From assembly GCA_947586055.1 (NCBI GenBank), contig CANPXL010000001.1, positions 124,001 through 188,000 of the forward strand: 64,000 nucleotides of DNA, in the 5' to 3' direction. Origin of the DNA: an uncultured Acetatifactor sp. GTDB lineage: Bacteria; Bacillota; Clostridia; Lachnospirales; Lachnospiraceae. Below the pieces are notes generated by a model. The model had not been told where the DNA came from, ran no database searches, and saw only the letters and a list, made by a program, of their open reading frames with translations. Every line of letters begins with the position of its first letter. Positions within the stretch are counted from its first letter, which is position 1. The translations under genes were made by a program, and so were the position numbers. Positions 27,413 to 34,686 of the stretch are shown here, in pieces.

Positions 27413-28028
27413 ATCGGTAAAAACGAAATACGCCGAATACCTTTCCCAGAATCTGGCAGTCGTCCACGATGATGGGATCCATGGTATCGTTTTCCGGCTG
27501 CAGCCGGACGTGTCCGTTCTCTTTATAAAATGTTTTTACGGTTGCGGAGTCGTCGATCAGCGCTACAACAATCTCTCCGTTATTCGCGGTGGAGCAGGAA
27601 TTGACAAATACCCTGTCGCCGCTGAAAATGCCGGCGTTGATCATGGAGTCGCCGCGGACATTCAGGACAAAGGATTCTCCCTTCGGCACAAGATCCGCCG
27701 GGACCGGGAAATAGTCCTGAATATTTTCTTCCGCCAGAATAGGTTGTCCGGCCGCCACATTGCCCACAACGGGAAGACTTACCATCTCTGTGCGCACCAT
27801 CTGGAAACTGTCGTCACAGATCTCAATAGCTCTGGGTTTTGTCGGATCACGGCGGATATATCCATTTTTTTCCAGCGTCTCAAGATGAGAGTGGACGGAA
27901 GAGGTCGATTTCAGATTTACGGTTTCGCATATTTCCCGCACCGTGGGGGGATACCCTTTGTGAAGAATTTCATCTTTAATATAATTTAAAATTTCCTGCT
28001 GCTTGGCTGTAATCTTTCCGGCTCCCAT
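27411..28028 (-). CDS. lexA: LexA repressor
   Basis: 205 aa, SOS repressor that self-cleaves when RecA filaments form. N-terminal winged helix ([14 protein letters not shown] ... [24 protein letters not shown]). Cleavage bond Ala93-Gly94 in VAAGQP, catalytic Ser128 in RGDSMI and Lys165 in ATVKTF are all present. The frame is open another 68 codons upstream, but the start at 28028 ([11 protein letters not shown]) gives the family length, and the extra part lies over the operator region. Divergent from the YneA-like gene, as in Bacillus. Promoter and boxes at 28115-28239. Confidence 0.96.
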   Translation of the reverse strand: MGAGKITAKQQEILNYIKDEILHKGYPPTVREICETVNLKSTSSVHSHLETLEKNGYIRRDPTKPRAIEICDDSFQMVRTEMVSLPVVGNVAAGQPILAEENIQDYFPVPADLVPKGESFVLNVRGDSMINAGIFSGDRVFVNSCSTANNGEIVVALIDDSATVKTFYKENGHVRLQPENDTMDPIIVDDCQILGKVFGVFRFYR

Positions 28029-28114
28029 TGTACGCTCCGATTCCTCCGTTTCTTTTTTTGTTTCGACAGCGGGAGATCCGTCAGAATCCCCGCATAATCC
28101 TGCTTTCTGATAAC

Positions 28115-28143
28115 AGTTTACCATACACGGTTTTAAAAAGCAA
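28115..28143 (-). promoter_or_regulatory. lexA promoter
   Basis: On the minus strand TTGCTT (28143-28138), 17-bp spacer, TAAACT (28120-28115). The -35 abuts the 23-bp palindrome centred at 28154. Confidence 0.65.
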
Positions 28144-28239
28144 ACATATTTTCTGAAAATATGTTCGATTTTTCTGTTGACAAACAAATGTTCGCATGTT
28201 ATTATCAATTCAGAACAAACGTTCCCGAACATACAATCG
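28141..28239. promoter_or_regulatory. Cluster of LexA-type SOS boxes
   Basis: Several matches to the Gram-positive LexA box CGAAC-N4-GTTCG: CAAACAAATGTTCG (28181-28194, one flank mismatch), AGAACAAACGTTCC (28212-28225), TGAAAATATGTTCG (28154-28167) and CGAACATACAATCG (28226-28239). The third belongs to a perfect palindrome AACATATTTTC-T-GAAAATATGTT (28143-28165). One set overlies each divergent promoter. Confidence 0.75.
28177..28205 (+). promoter_or_regulatory. Promoter of the YneA-like gene
   Basis: TTGACA (28177-28182), 17-bp spacer, TATTAT (28200-28205). The best LexA box (28181-28194) fills the spacer, so LexA would block polymerase. Confidence 0.8.
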
Positions 28240-28396
28240 AGAATCCGGCGGCGGAAATTTTTGCAGAGACCTTTATAAAGATAAGAGAATCCGGGATGAT
28301 CGGGTACTTACGTTTGCGGAAAGGAAAGGCTGGAAACAGAAAATGATCGACAGAAAAAGAGAAGTAACCGGAAGAAACAGGAAGGAAGAATACAGA

Positions 28397-28795
28397 ATGC
28401 ATACCGGGCTGCGCAGGGAAGGTCAGGCGGGCCCGGATGAGTGGGAGAGAAGAAGACAGGCCAGAATACGGCGGCTGCGCAGGGCGCGCGTGTCAAAATG
28501 TCTGACGGCTTTGGCCGCGGTATGCGCAACCGTCTGCATGATACTTGTCTGTTCCGCAGCTTATGGCGCGCTTGATTCCAATGCAAGCGACGGATTCAAG
28601 TATTATGCGAAAGTGAACATAGAAGCCGGCGAAACCCTCTGGGATCTTGCAGGAAAATATATGGATGACGTTCATTACGTCAACAGGAAGAATTACATCG
28701 ACGAAGTATGCAGCATCAATCACCTGAAGGACGCAGACAGCATTGCGGAAGGTCAGACACTGATCCTTCCCTATTATTCACAGGAATATAAGTGA
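28397..28795 (+). CDS. YneA-like SOS cell-division suppressor (LysM membrane protein)
   Basis: 132 aa from the ATG at 28397, which has AGGAAGGAAG 8 bp upstream; an in-frame ATG at 28343 would add 18 residues. A very basic cytoplasmic N-terminus (ERRRQARIRRLRRARVSK) precedes one membrane helix (LTALAAVCATVCMILVCSAAYGAL) and an external LysM domain (about residues 68-130, NIEAGETLWDLAGKYM ... GQTLILPYY) that should bind peptidoglycan. In B. subtilis, yneA lies divergent to lexA, is LexA-controlled and delays septation during SOS. Gene position, LexA boxes and architecture agree; sequence identity is low, so the role is inferred. Confidence 0.75.
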   Translation: MHTGLRREGQAGPDEWERRRQARIRRLRRARVSKCLTALAAVCATVCMILVCSAAYGALDSNASDGFKYYAKVNIEAGETLWDLAGKYMDDVHYVNRKNYIDEVCSINHLKDADSIAEGQTLILPYYSQEYK

Positions 28796-28902
28796 TTCCT
28801 CCAAACTCAAATCATACTGTAAACTTACAAACGACAACACCGCATAAAACATGACAACGACATCTGCGGTGCGGCGGTAATCAGAAATCCAAAAGATAAG
28901 AC

Positions 28903-28958
28903 CAAACGCCCGTTTCCGGTGGCTGGAATGTGTCAGCCGTATCGGAGACGGGCGCTTG
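28903..28958 (+). terminator. Long hairpin downstream of the YneA-like gene
   Basis: About 20 base pairs: CAA/TTG, CGCCCGT/ACGGGCG, TCCG/CGGA and GGCTG/CAGCC, with small internal loops and an 8-nt terminal loop; followed by TTGATTTTG, a weak T-tract. It may terminate the upstream transcript or be part of a small RNA. Confidence 0.5.
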
Positions 28959-29010
28959 ATTTTGACTGGCTTATGCGGAAGCGTTTGTTCCTATAATCGC
29001 TCCGAAAATT

Positions 29011-29037
29011 GCTGTCGTTGAGTGACGGTAGCTTTTT
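29011..29037 (+). terminator. Terminator hairpin with G-U pairs
   Basis: GCTGTCGTT / GGCAGT-type 9-bp RNA stem closed with G-U wobbles (29011-29032) and five T. Confidence 0.6.
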
Positions 29038-29107
29038 CTCTAGCCGATGTCAAAACTTGATAATATCAGCGGCGAAGCATGTCCGCAAATTATCTGTGAA
29101 CTTTTGA

Positions 29108-29144
29108 ATATTGTATTGCAATTAGCTATACAATATGGTATAAT
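29108..29144 (+). promoter_or_regulatory. Toxin-antitoxin promoter with palindromic operator
   Basis: TTGCAA (29116-29121), 17-bp spacer, TATAAT (29139-29144) preceded by TGG. Perfect 9-bp inverted repeats ATATTGTAT (29108-29116) and ATACAATAT (29128-29136) cover the -35 and spacer, a placement that fits autorepression by the antitoxin. Confidence 0.75.
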
Positions 29145-29170
29145 CAAAAATAGAAAGGCAGGTGCTTATC

Positions 29171-29467
29171 ATGGCAACGAAAAGCGCAAATGTAACGGCT
29201 CGTGTTCAGCCGGAAATTAAACGACAGGCGGAGGCGGTTTTGGACAGGATTGGACTGCCTGTTTCAGTCCTGATTGATACCTTGTACAGACAAATCATTA
29301 TGACGGGCGGCGTTCCGTATTCTCTCACCGTACCCAAATTGCCGACAAGAGACATTCTGACTGACGAGCAGTTTAACGCAATGATGGAAAAAGGATATAA
29401 TCAAGCGGAATCCGGCGAGGGACTGTCCGTGGACGAAGCCTTTGCTAAAATCCGTGAGGGAATTTGA
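29171..29467 (+). CDS. RelB/DinJ-family antitoxin
   Basis: 98 aa. N-terminal ribbon-helix-helix typical of RelB/DinJ: ANVTARVQPEIKRQAEAVLD then IGLPVSVLIDTLYRQII. It should dimerise, bind the palindrome at 29108-29136 and neutralise the toxin encoded 2 bp downstream. The ATG at 29171 has AGGCAGGTG upstream. Base composition is visibly more AT-rich than the neighbouring ribosomal and his regions, suggesting transfer. Confidence 0.88.
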   Translation: MATKSANVTARVQPEIKRQAEAVLDRIGLPVSVLIDTLYRQIIMTGGVPYSLTVPKLPTRDILTDEQFNAMMEKGYNQAESGEGLSVDEAFAKIREGI

Positions 29468-29469
29468 GT

Positions 29470-29808
29470 ATGCGGTATGAGGTGAAGCTGACCGTACAAG
29501 CAATCGGGCAAATTGAAGAAGCGGTACAGTATATTTCCAAAATTCTGTTGGAACCGGAAACCGCACGGAAATGGGCAGATACCTTGCAATGCGAAATCGA
29601 AAAGCTGGATACTATGCCGTCAAGATATCCTCTTACAGATGAAGAACCATGGCACACTAAAGGAATCCGCAAAATGCCCGTTAAGAATTTCCTTATTTAC
29701 TATCTGGTTAATGAAAAAAAGAAAGCCGTGTGGATTACGGCGGTAATCTATGGACGTAGGGATCAGATCGCAGCATTGTTAGACATGTCGTTAAATGGCA
29801 TAGAGTGA
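29470..29808 (+). CDS. RelE/ParE-family toxin
   Basis: 112 aa. Compact alpha/beta toxin: helices in the N-terminal half (QAIGQIEEAVQYISKILLEPETA), then SRYPLTDEEPWHTKGIRKMPVKNFLIYYLV and WITAVIYGRRDQ, the RelE/ParE C-terminal strand pattern with a conserved Arg. Whether it cuts ribosomal mRNA (RelE) or inhibits gyrase (ParE) cannot be read from sequence. Starts 2 bp after the antitoxin stop, so the pair is one operon. Confidence 0.85.
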   Translation: MRYEVKLTVQAIGQIEEAVQYISKILLEPETARKWADTLQCEIEKLDTMPSRYPLTDEEPWHTKGIRKMPVKNFLIYYLVNEKKKAVWITAVIYGRRDQIAALLDMSLNGIE

Positions 29809-29865
29809 TAAACCTGTTCGATAAGTCTGAATAGAAAATCGAAATCTATAAGGAGAGATTTATTC

Positions 29866-30573
29866 GTGAAAATAAGATGCGTATGGGAACATAACGGCGA
29901 CGACAGTATTTTGTATGCGGATAACTTTGCCGGAGCATTTACAAGAGGAGCTTCCAAAGATCTGGCGCTTCGGAAAATGCCTGCCGAGATTAGATCCTAT
30001 CTGTTATGGCAATGCGGTGTTGTGCCGGACTCTTTTGAGCTTGAAATAGTTCAGGAAAAGCAGTCCGAGCTGACCGTTTCCGACGCCGATTCCGACGTCA
30101 TTTTTGATACCGAACGTGAAGAATTAAGCCCGTCAGAGTATGCCGACCTGAAAGCGCTTGCATTAAAGTCTGCACATGATTTTTTGACGCTGTATCAGGC
30201 AATACCCGATAAAAATAAAAGCTGTCTTCAGGCAAGAGAAACATTCTACGGGCAGGTTCCTCGCACGGCGTTTGAGATGTACGAGCATACAAAGAACGTC
30301 AATGAATATTATTTCGATGAGATAGGCGTTTCTGCGGATAACGAAGGCACAATCTTAGAATGCAGGGAGCGCGGATTTGCCGCACTCGAAAGCCGGTCTG
30401 ATTTCCTGAAAAATACAATTTTTCCTGGCAGCTATGACGAAGAGTGGTCGTTAAGAAAAGTGTTGAGACGCTTTATATGGCACGACAGGATCCATGCAAA
30501 GGCTATGTATAGAATGGCGGTAAAGACTTTTGGCTCCGACGCTGTGCCAAACATATTCCTATTCAATATATAA
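29866..30573 (+). CDS. Unknown protein with DinB-like C-terminal helices
   Basis: 235 aa. The first ~65 residues (MKIRCVWEHNGDDSILYADN ... ALRKMPAEIRSYLLW) loosely resemble a HicB-like alpha/beta fold. After an acidic linker, residues ~100-235 are helical and end with SLRKVLRRFIWHDRIHAKAMYRMA, which resembles a DinB/YfiT-like four-helix bundle with possible metal-binding His residues (WHDRIHA). A ribosome binding site AAGGAGAG precedes the ATG. I cannot assign a function. It follows the toxin-antitoxin pair by 57 bp and precedes a convergent recombinase, so it may belong to a small mobile segment. Confidence 0.65.
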   Translation: MKIRCVWEHNGDDSILYADNFAGAFTRGASKDLALRKMPAEIRSYLLWQCGVVPDSFELEIVQEKQSELTVSDADSDVIFDTEREELSPSEYADLKALALKSAHDFLTLYQAIPDKNKSCLQARETFYGQVPRTAFEMYEHTKNVNEYYFDEIGVSADNEGTILECRERGFAALESRSDFLKNTIFPGSYDEEWSLRKVLRRFIWHDRIHAKAMYRMAVKTFGSDAVPNIFLFNI

Positions 30574-30670
30574 CTTCATATAACTTCTCGTTTATAGCTC
30601 CACCGATTAAACTTGAATACTGAGAAACAGACCGTTGACACACCGGCTCCCCGGAGAAAAATCTGAGGTT

Positions 30671-31738
30671 TTATTTGTCCGTCTTTTCGCGGAGCTTTAC
30701 GTACTGTGCGGCCATCCTGCGGCGTTCGTCAGCCTGAGCCGCATAATGTTTTCTGGTGGTATTGACATCCTTGTGCCCCAGCACATCTGCGACCAGGTAG
30801 ATGTCTCCCGTTTCCTGATAGAGCGTTGTGCCATAAGTGCTTCTCAGTTTGTGGGGCGTGATCTTTTTCAGCGTCGTTACACGGGAAGCGTATTTTTTCA
30901 CCAGATTTTCCACAGAACGCACTGCCATACGGCGGTTCTGTAATGATAAGAACAGGGCGTCTTCATGTCCTTCCGCGGGGATGATATGTTCCCGCTGTTC
31001 CAGATAGTCCAGAAGAGCGGTTTCCACTTCCTCCCCAAAGTAGACCACTGTCTCGTAACCGCCCTTTCGCCGCACCTTTATTCCGTCCACGTCAAAATTT
31101 ACATCCCCAAGATCAAGGCCGACACACTCCGAGACACGGATTCCTGTGCCCAGAAGCAGCGTCAGAAGAGCTACGTCCCGCACTTTTGTTTTTTTGTGAT
31201 ATTCCAGCTCTTTTTGAGTCAGTTTTGTTCCGTCCTCTACCTGATCCAGCAGGATTGCAACCTCGTTCGGTTCAAGGCGAATGATCTCTTTTTCATGCTG
31301 CTTCGGAAGGTGAACGAGCGCGGCAGGATTATTCCGGATCATTTCAGTCTGATAAAAGTAATTGTAAAAACTGCGCAGTGCAGCCAGCTTTCTTGCCTTG
31401 CCGCGCTCATCATTGGTGATTTCCCGCCCGTCTTTTTGGTAGAGGGACATATATTCCAAATATTCTTCAATGTCCATTCTGGTAAGCTGGTCGAGAATGG
31501 ATACCGGATACTCCCTGATCTCCATCTTATTACAGATGGCGTTCTTCTCATGCAGGAATTCAAAAAACAGCCTGATATCGTATGCATAAGCCAGCCGGGT
31601 TCTCGCCGAGGTATAATCCTCTATGCCGCGGAAAAAAGTACGGCAGAACGGCGGCAGCGTATCCAGTACTGCCCGCATTTTCATGATATTCAGCTTGTTT
31701 TGTTCGTCGTGGTAATTTCCGGGATTTATAACAGCCAA
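30671..31738 (-). CDS. Tyrosine recombinase (XerC/D-like)
   Basis: 355 aa. N-terminal SAM-like core-binding domain (~35-165) and C-terminal catalytic domain with the full set: Arg in LLLGTGIRVSECVGLDL, Lys in VRRKGGYE, HKLRSTYGT (HxxR), LGHKDVNTT (His) and the nucleophile Tyr in TRKHY. It is larger than XerC/XerD (about 300 aa) and lacks the Arm-binding domain of phage integrases. It may be a Xer-like chromosomal recombinase of Lachnospiraceae or the integrase of a degraded island; no att repeats were found around it. Confidence 0.88.
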   Translation of the reverse strand: MAVINPGNYHDEQNKLNIMKMRAVLDTLPPFCRTFFRGIEDYTSARTRLAYAYDIRLFFEFLHEKNAICNKMEIREYPVSILDQLTRMDIEEYLEYMSLYQKDGREITNDERGKARKLAALRSFYNYFYQTEMIRNNPAALVHLPKQHEKEIIRLEPNEVAILLDQVEDGTKLTQKELEYHKKTKVRDVALLTLLLGTGIRVSECVGLDLGDVNFDVDGIKVRRKGGYETVVYFGEEVETALLDYLEQREHIIPAEGHEDALFLSLQNRRMAVRSVENLVKKYASRVTTLKKITPHKLRSTYGTTLYQETGDIYLVADVLGHKDVNTTRKHYAAQADERRRMAAQYVKLREKTDK

Positions 31739-31870
31739 AGCAGGTATGCCGTCCTTTCACCTGAATTTTCTTTTCCTTTTTTATTTTAGTATTTTTCCGG
31801 AATAAAGACAATAGAAATTATAATTTTATTCTTCCGGGGTATACTGAAGAGAAAAAGGAGATCTGATATC

Positions 31871-32479
31871 ATGTCGGTTGAATTTGCGAAAAGTCGGACA
31901 AAAGATAACCTGATGCGTGCGTTCGCCGGAGAAAGTCAGGCCAGAAACCGTTATACCTTTGCCGCGTCGCAGGCGAAAAAGAACGGTCTCCAGGTGATCA
32001 GCGCTGTTTTTGCCTTTACGGCGGATCAGGAAAAAGAACATGCGGAAATCTTTTACAACCATCTGAAGGAACTGGCGGGAGGGACAATCCTGATCGACGG
32101 CGGTTATCCGGTGGATTTTTCAGATGATATCGCCGTGCTTCTTGAAATGGCCCGGCACAATGAGTATGAGGAACATGATTCCGTGTACAAAGTTTTTGGA
32201 GAGACGGCAAGAGAAGAGGGGTTCAGCAGAATTGCCGCCTCCTTTATGCAGATAGCGGAGATTGAGAAGGTACATGGCGACCGCTTCGGAAGATATGCCG
32301 AATTTATAAGAGAAGGAAAACTGTTTGTCTCGGATGTGGAGCAGGAGTGGATGTGCCTGAACTGCGGTTACATTCACAAAGGCCCGGGAGCTCCCCCTGT
32401 CTGTCCTGTCTGCAGGCACGACCAGGGATACTTTATACGGTTTGAACTGGCACCTTGGGAGGGCGGAAGAGAAGAGTAG
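31871..32479 (+). CDS. rbr: Rubrerythrin
   Basis: 202 aa NADH-linked peroxide reductase of anaerobes. N-terminal four-helix di-iron domain with the Glu ligands in FAGESQARNRY and ADQEKEHAEIF, second pair in ETAREEGFSRIA and IAEIEKVHGDRF. C-terminal rubredoxin-like domain with two Cys pairs (CLNCGYIHKG ... CPVCRHDQ). Monocistronic. The upstream region has TATACT at 31840 and a 12-bp palindrome AAATTATAATTT (31815-31826) that might be a PerR-type site, but only one half fits well. Confidence 0.95.
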   Translation: MSVEFAKSRTKDNLMRAFAGESQARNRYTFAASQAKKNGLQVISAVFAFTADQEKEHAEIFYNHLKELAGGTILIDGGYPVDFSDDIAVLLEMARHNEYEEHDSVYKVFGETAREEGFSRIAASFMQIAEIEKVHGDRFGRYAEFIREGKLFVSDVEQEWMCLNCGYIHKGPGAPPVCPVCRHDQGYFIRFELAPWEGGREE

Positions 32480-32583
32480 AGTTTTCTCCGAAAAGATTCA
32501 AAAAAAACTTGTTATGCGGGCATATTCAGAGTATGATGATAGTATGAGTAAAGATCAACAACAAGGAAGGGACAGACACTCAT

Positions 32584-33933
32584 ATGAAATTCAAACTCAA
32601 CAATAAATATGTTCGCTGGGGCCTGACGGCTTTTCTGGTAATTGCCGCAGGAATTTTGTTTTATTATTTTGTTTTTCACGGTTCCAATATTATGGCGGCG
32701 CTGGACAGACTGACCGATATTCTGATGCCGGTGGTATTCGGTCTCGCCACGGCATATCTCCTGATCCCCATTCTAAATTTTATTGAGACAAGGATCCTGA
32801 TTCCCCTTTGTGATAAAATCGGGATCAGGCCCTCAAAGCGCCGCAGTTCAATCCTCAGAGGCGTCAGTGTTTTAATCACTGCGTTTCTTTTTATCGCACT
32901 GATTTATCTGCTGATTTATATGCTGGTTTCCCAGCTGGTGCCCAGTATACAGAATATTATCAACAACTTTGACAATTATACCAAAAACGTTGTAAACTGG
33001 ATCAATCGTATCATGAACGACAATCCGGAAATAAAGGCAAATGTAATTCAGACGGTCGATCAGTTTTCCGATCAGCTTGATGAATGGATCCGCAAGCTGC
33101 CGGCCGACACAAGCGTCTGGCTGAAAAGGTTGAAAACGGTTACCAATACAGCCACAAACATTATCGGTGTATTCTGGGATTTCCTGATCGGCTTTATTAT
33201 TTCAATCTATGTGATGGCCAGCAAGGAAAGATTTCTGGGGCAGGCCAAAAAGGTTTGTTACGCTGTGTTTGAGAGAGATACCGCCAACACCGTTATCCGG
33301 AATTTCCGTTTTACACACAAAACCTTTATCGGTTTTATAAGCGGTAAGATCGTAGATTCCATTATCATTGGAATGCTGTGCTTTATCGGCGTGACGCTGA
33401 TGAATATGCCTTATGGCGCGCTGATCAGCGTGATTATCGGCGTGACCAATGTGATTCCTTTCTTTGGTCCGTACCTTGGCGCCATTCCCAGCGCAATCCT
33501 GATTCTGATCGTAGATCCCATGCATCCCATGAGATTTGTTTATTTCCTCATATTTATTCTGGTTCTGCAGCAGTTTGACGGTAATTTTCTGGGGCCCAAG
33601 ATCCTCGGAAACTCAACTGGTCTGACAAGTTTTTGGGTCATTTTTGCCATTACTTTGTTCGGAGGGTTGTTTGGCATATTTGGTATGATTATCGGCGTCC
33701 CGGTTTTTGCAGTCATTTACGCCGGACTGAAATCCATTGTCAATACGGCTCTGAATAAAAAATCGCTTCCCACGGAGTCAAATAAATATGAGAAACTGGA
33801 ATATGTCGATGAAACGTCGGAATTTCACGATTATCAACCTGTATTGTCCGCGACGGCCGATAAGGGCAAAGACAAAAGGATTCGCAGATTAATCCGCAGA
33901 AAAACGGACGGAAAGGAGAACGACAGAAAGTAA
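32584..33933 (+). CDS. AI-2E family transporter (PerM/YdgG-like)
   Basis: 449 aa, multi-pass membrane protein. Family marks: MPVVFGLATAYLLIPILNF near 60, a long helical periplasmic-side region (~120-200), SGKIVDSIIIGMLCFIG, the conserved VTNVIPFFGPYLGAIPSAILIL motif, and LGNSTGLTSFWVIFAITLFGGLFGIFGMIIGVP given here only as a location near 335-368. Members export small molecules or ions (AI-2 in TqsA, Na+/H+ in others); the substrate here is unknown. A charged C-terminal tail ends directly at the dtd start. Confidence 0.9.
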   Translation: MKFKLNNKYVRWGLTAFLVIAAGILFYYFVFHGSNIMAALDRLTDILMPVVFGLATAYLLIPILNFIETRILIPLCDKIGIRPSKRRSSILRGVSVLITAFLFIALIYLLIYMLVSQLVPSIQNIINNFDNYTKNVVNWINRIMNDNPEIKANVIQTVDQFSDQLDEWIRKLPADTSVWLKRLKTVTNTATNIIGVFWDFLIGFIISIYVMASKERFLGQAKKVCYAVFERDTANTVIRNFRFTHKTFIGFISGKIVDSIIIGMLCFIGVTLMNMPYGALISVIIGVTNVIPFFGPYLGAIPSAILILIVDPMHPMRFVYFLIFILVLQQFDGNFLGPKILGNSTGLTSFWVIFAITLFGGLFGIFGMIIGVPVFAVIYAGLKSIVNTALNKKSLPTESNKYEKLEYVDETSEFHDYQPVLSATADKGKDKRIRRLIRRKTDGKENDRK

Positions 33934-34383
33934 ATGAGGTTTCTGGTACAAAGAGTCGATCGGGCTTCCGTTGCGGTGGAGGGAGAAGTGATCGGAGCGA
34001 TCAAAAAAGGGTTTTTGGTATTTGTCGGCATCGCCGATACCGACGACACGCAAATCGCTGACAAAATGATTAAAAAGCTGATCGGGCTTCGCATTTTTGA
34101 GGACGAAAACGGAAAGACCAACCTGGATCTGAAAACGGTGGGAGGGCAGCTTCTGGTCATATCCCAGTTTACCCTTTACGCTGACTGCCGCAAAGGAAAC
34201 AGACCGTCTTTTGTCAATGCCGGCGGTCCTGAGCAGGCAAAAGAACTTTATGAATATATAATAAATCAATGTCGCAGGGAAATTTCTGTGGTAAACGAGG
34301 GACGTTTCGGCGCACACATGGAGGTTTCCCTGGTGAATCACGGGCCCTTTACCATTTTTCTGGATTCTACTGAAATATGCTGA
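33934..34383 (+). CDS. dtd: D-aminoacyl-tRNA deacylase
   Basis: 149 aa. Removes D-amino acids or glycine mischarged on tRNA. Catalytic motif SQFTLYADCRKGNRPSF (~76-92) and the second motif NHGPFTIFLDS (~133-143), where Phe replaces the common Val of NxGPVT. MRFLVQRVDRASV is the usual N-terminus. ATG immediately follows the transporter stop codon without a gap. The last codons form the left arm of a large inverted repeat (34355-34412). Confidence 0.93.
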   Translation: MRFLVQRVDRASVAVEGEVIGAIKKGFLVFVGIADTDDTQIADKMIKKLIGLRIFEDENGKTNLDLKTVGGQLLVISQFTLYADCRKGNRPSFVNAGGPEQAKELYEYIINQCRREISVVNEGRFGAHMEVSLVNHGPFTIFLDSTEIC

Positions 34384-34412
34384 TATACTTGCTTCAGCAT
34401 AATCCAGAAAAA
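34355..34412. repeat. Large inverted repeat spanning the dtd stop codon
   Basis: 20-nt arms 34355-34374 and 34393-34412 pair at 17 positions (TTTTTCTGGATT / AATCCAGAAAAA outermost). An alternative inner stem ATGCTGA / TCAGCAT (34377-34399) uses the loop. The 3' side is A-rich, not T-rich, so it is not a standard terminator on either strand. Confidence 0.6.
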
Positions 34413-34443
34413 TAAGCAAATTGGAATAGGAAGGAGAGAATTG

Positions 34444-34536
34444 ATGAATAAAATTGTTAAAGGACTCAGCCATGGAAGAGATGGATACAACTATGCGCAA
34501 AAGAACAGTTTAACGAATAGTTGCGTCGCTTTTTAA
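34444..34536 (+). CDS. Possible 30-aa peptide
   Basis: ATG at 34444 with a strong GGAAGGAG site 7 bp upstream opens a 30-codon frame: MNKIVKGLSHGRDGYNYA, then QKNSLTNSCVAF and TAA. Below the length of usual ORF calls. It lies 60 bp after dtd and is probably read from the same transcript. No known family is recognised; it could be a leader peptide, a small secreted signal or a remnant. After the stop the frame remains open for another 34 codons. Confidence 0.4.
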   Translation: MNKIVKGLSHGRDGYNYAQKNSLTNSCVAF

Positions 34537-34686
34537 TACCAAGACCAAGGGGTTACATTTCAGGACTTTACAGGGCCACGTCAGGACTCAGAACTTTACT
34601 GGCTTTACTGGACGACTCCACAGCCACAGGCCTGCAGTGTTTAGCGTTTACAGCCGCTTCACAGATTACTTTAACAAATCCCGGTT
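34537..34686. other. Intergenic stretch, no gene seen
   Basis: Short direct repeats of CTTTACTGG occur near 34590-34608. A frame from 34521 to 34778 runs antisense into the next gene and has no ribosome binding site, so I leave it out. Confidence 0.4.

Larger units (their letters stand above)
28796..29107. other. Intergenic region with two structured elements, no gene
   Basis: Contains a long hairpin (28903-28958) and a terminator-like hairpin (29011-29037), described separately. A weaker pairing CACCGCA / TGCGGTG frames 28839-28874. I see no ORF with a ribosome binding site. Confidence 0.5.

Noticed and set aside
28029-28232. 68-codon N-terminal extension of LexA
   Set aside because: Runs through the lexA promoter and SOS boxes; family length and motif positions support the start at 28028.
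30574-31738. Phage or ICE integrase with att sites
   Set aside because: No flanking direct repeats, tRNA target or phage genes were found; called only as a tyrosine recombinase.
31815-31826. Palindrome AAATTATAATTT before rubrerythrin as PerR box
   Set aside because: Only the left half fits the 15-bp PerR consensus; mentioned in the gene entry but not listed as a site.
34355-34412. Inverted repeat at dtd end as terminator
   Set aside because: The 3' side is A-rich on both strands, with no T-run.
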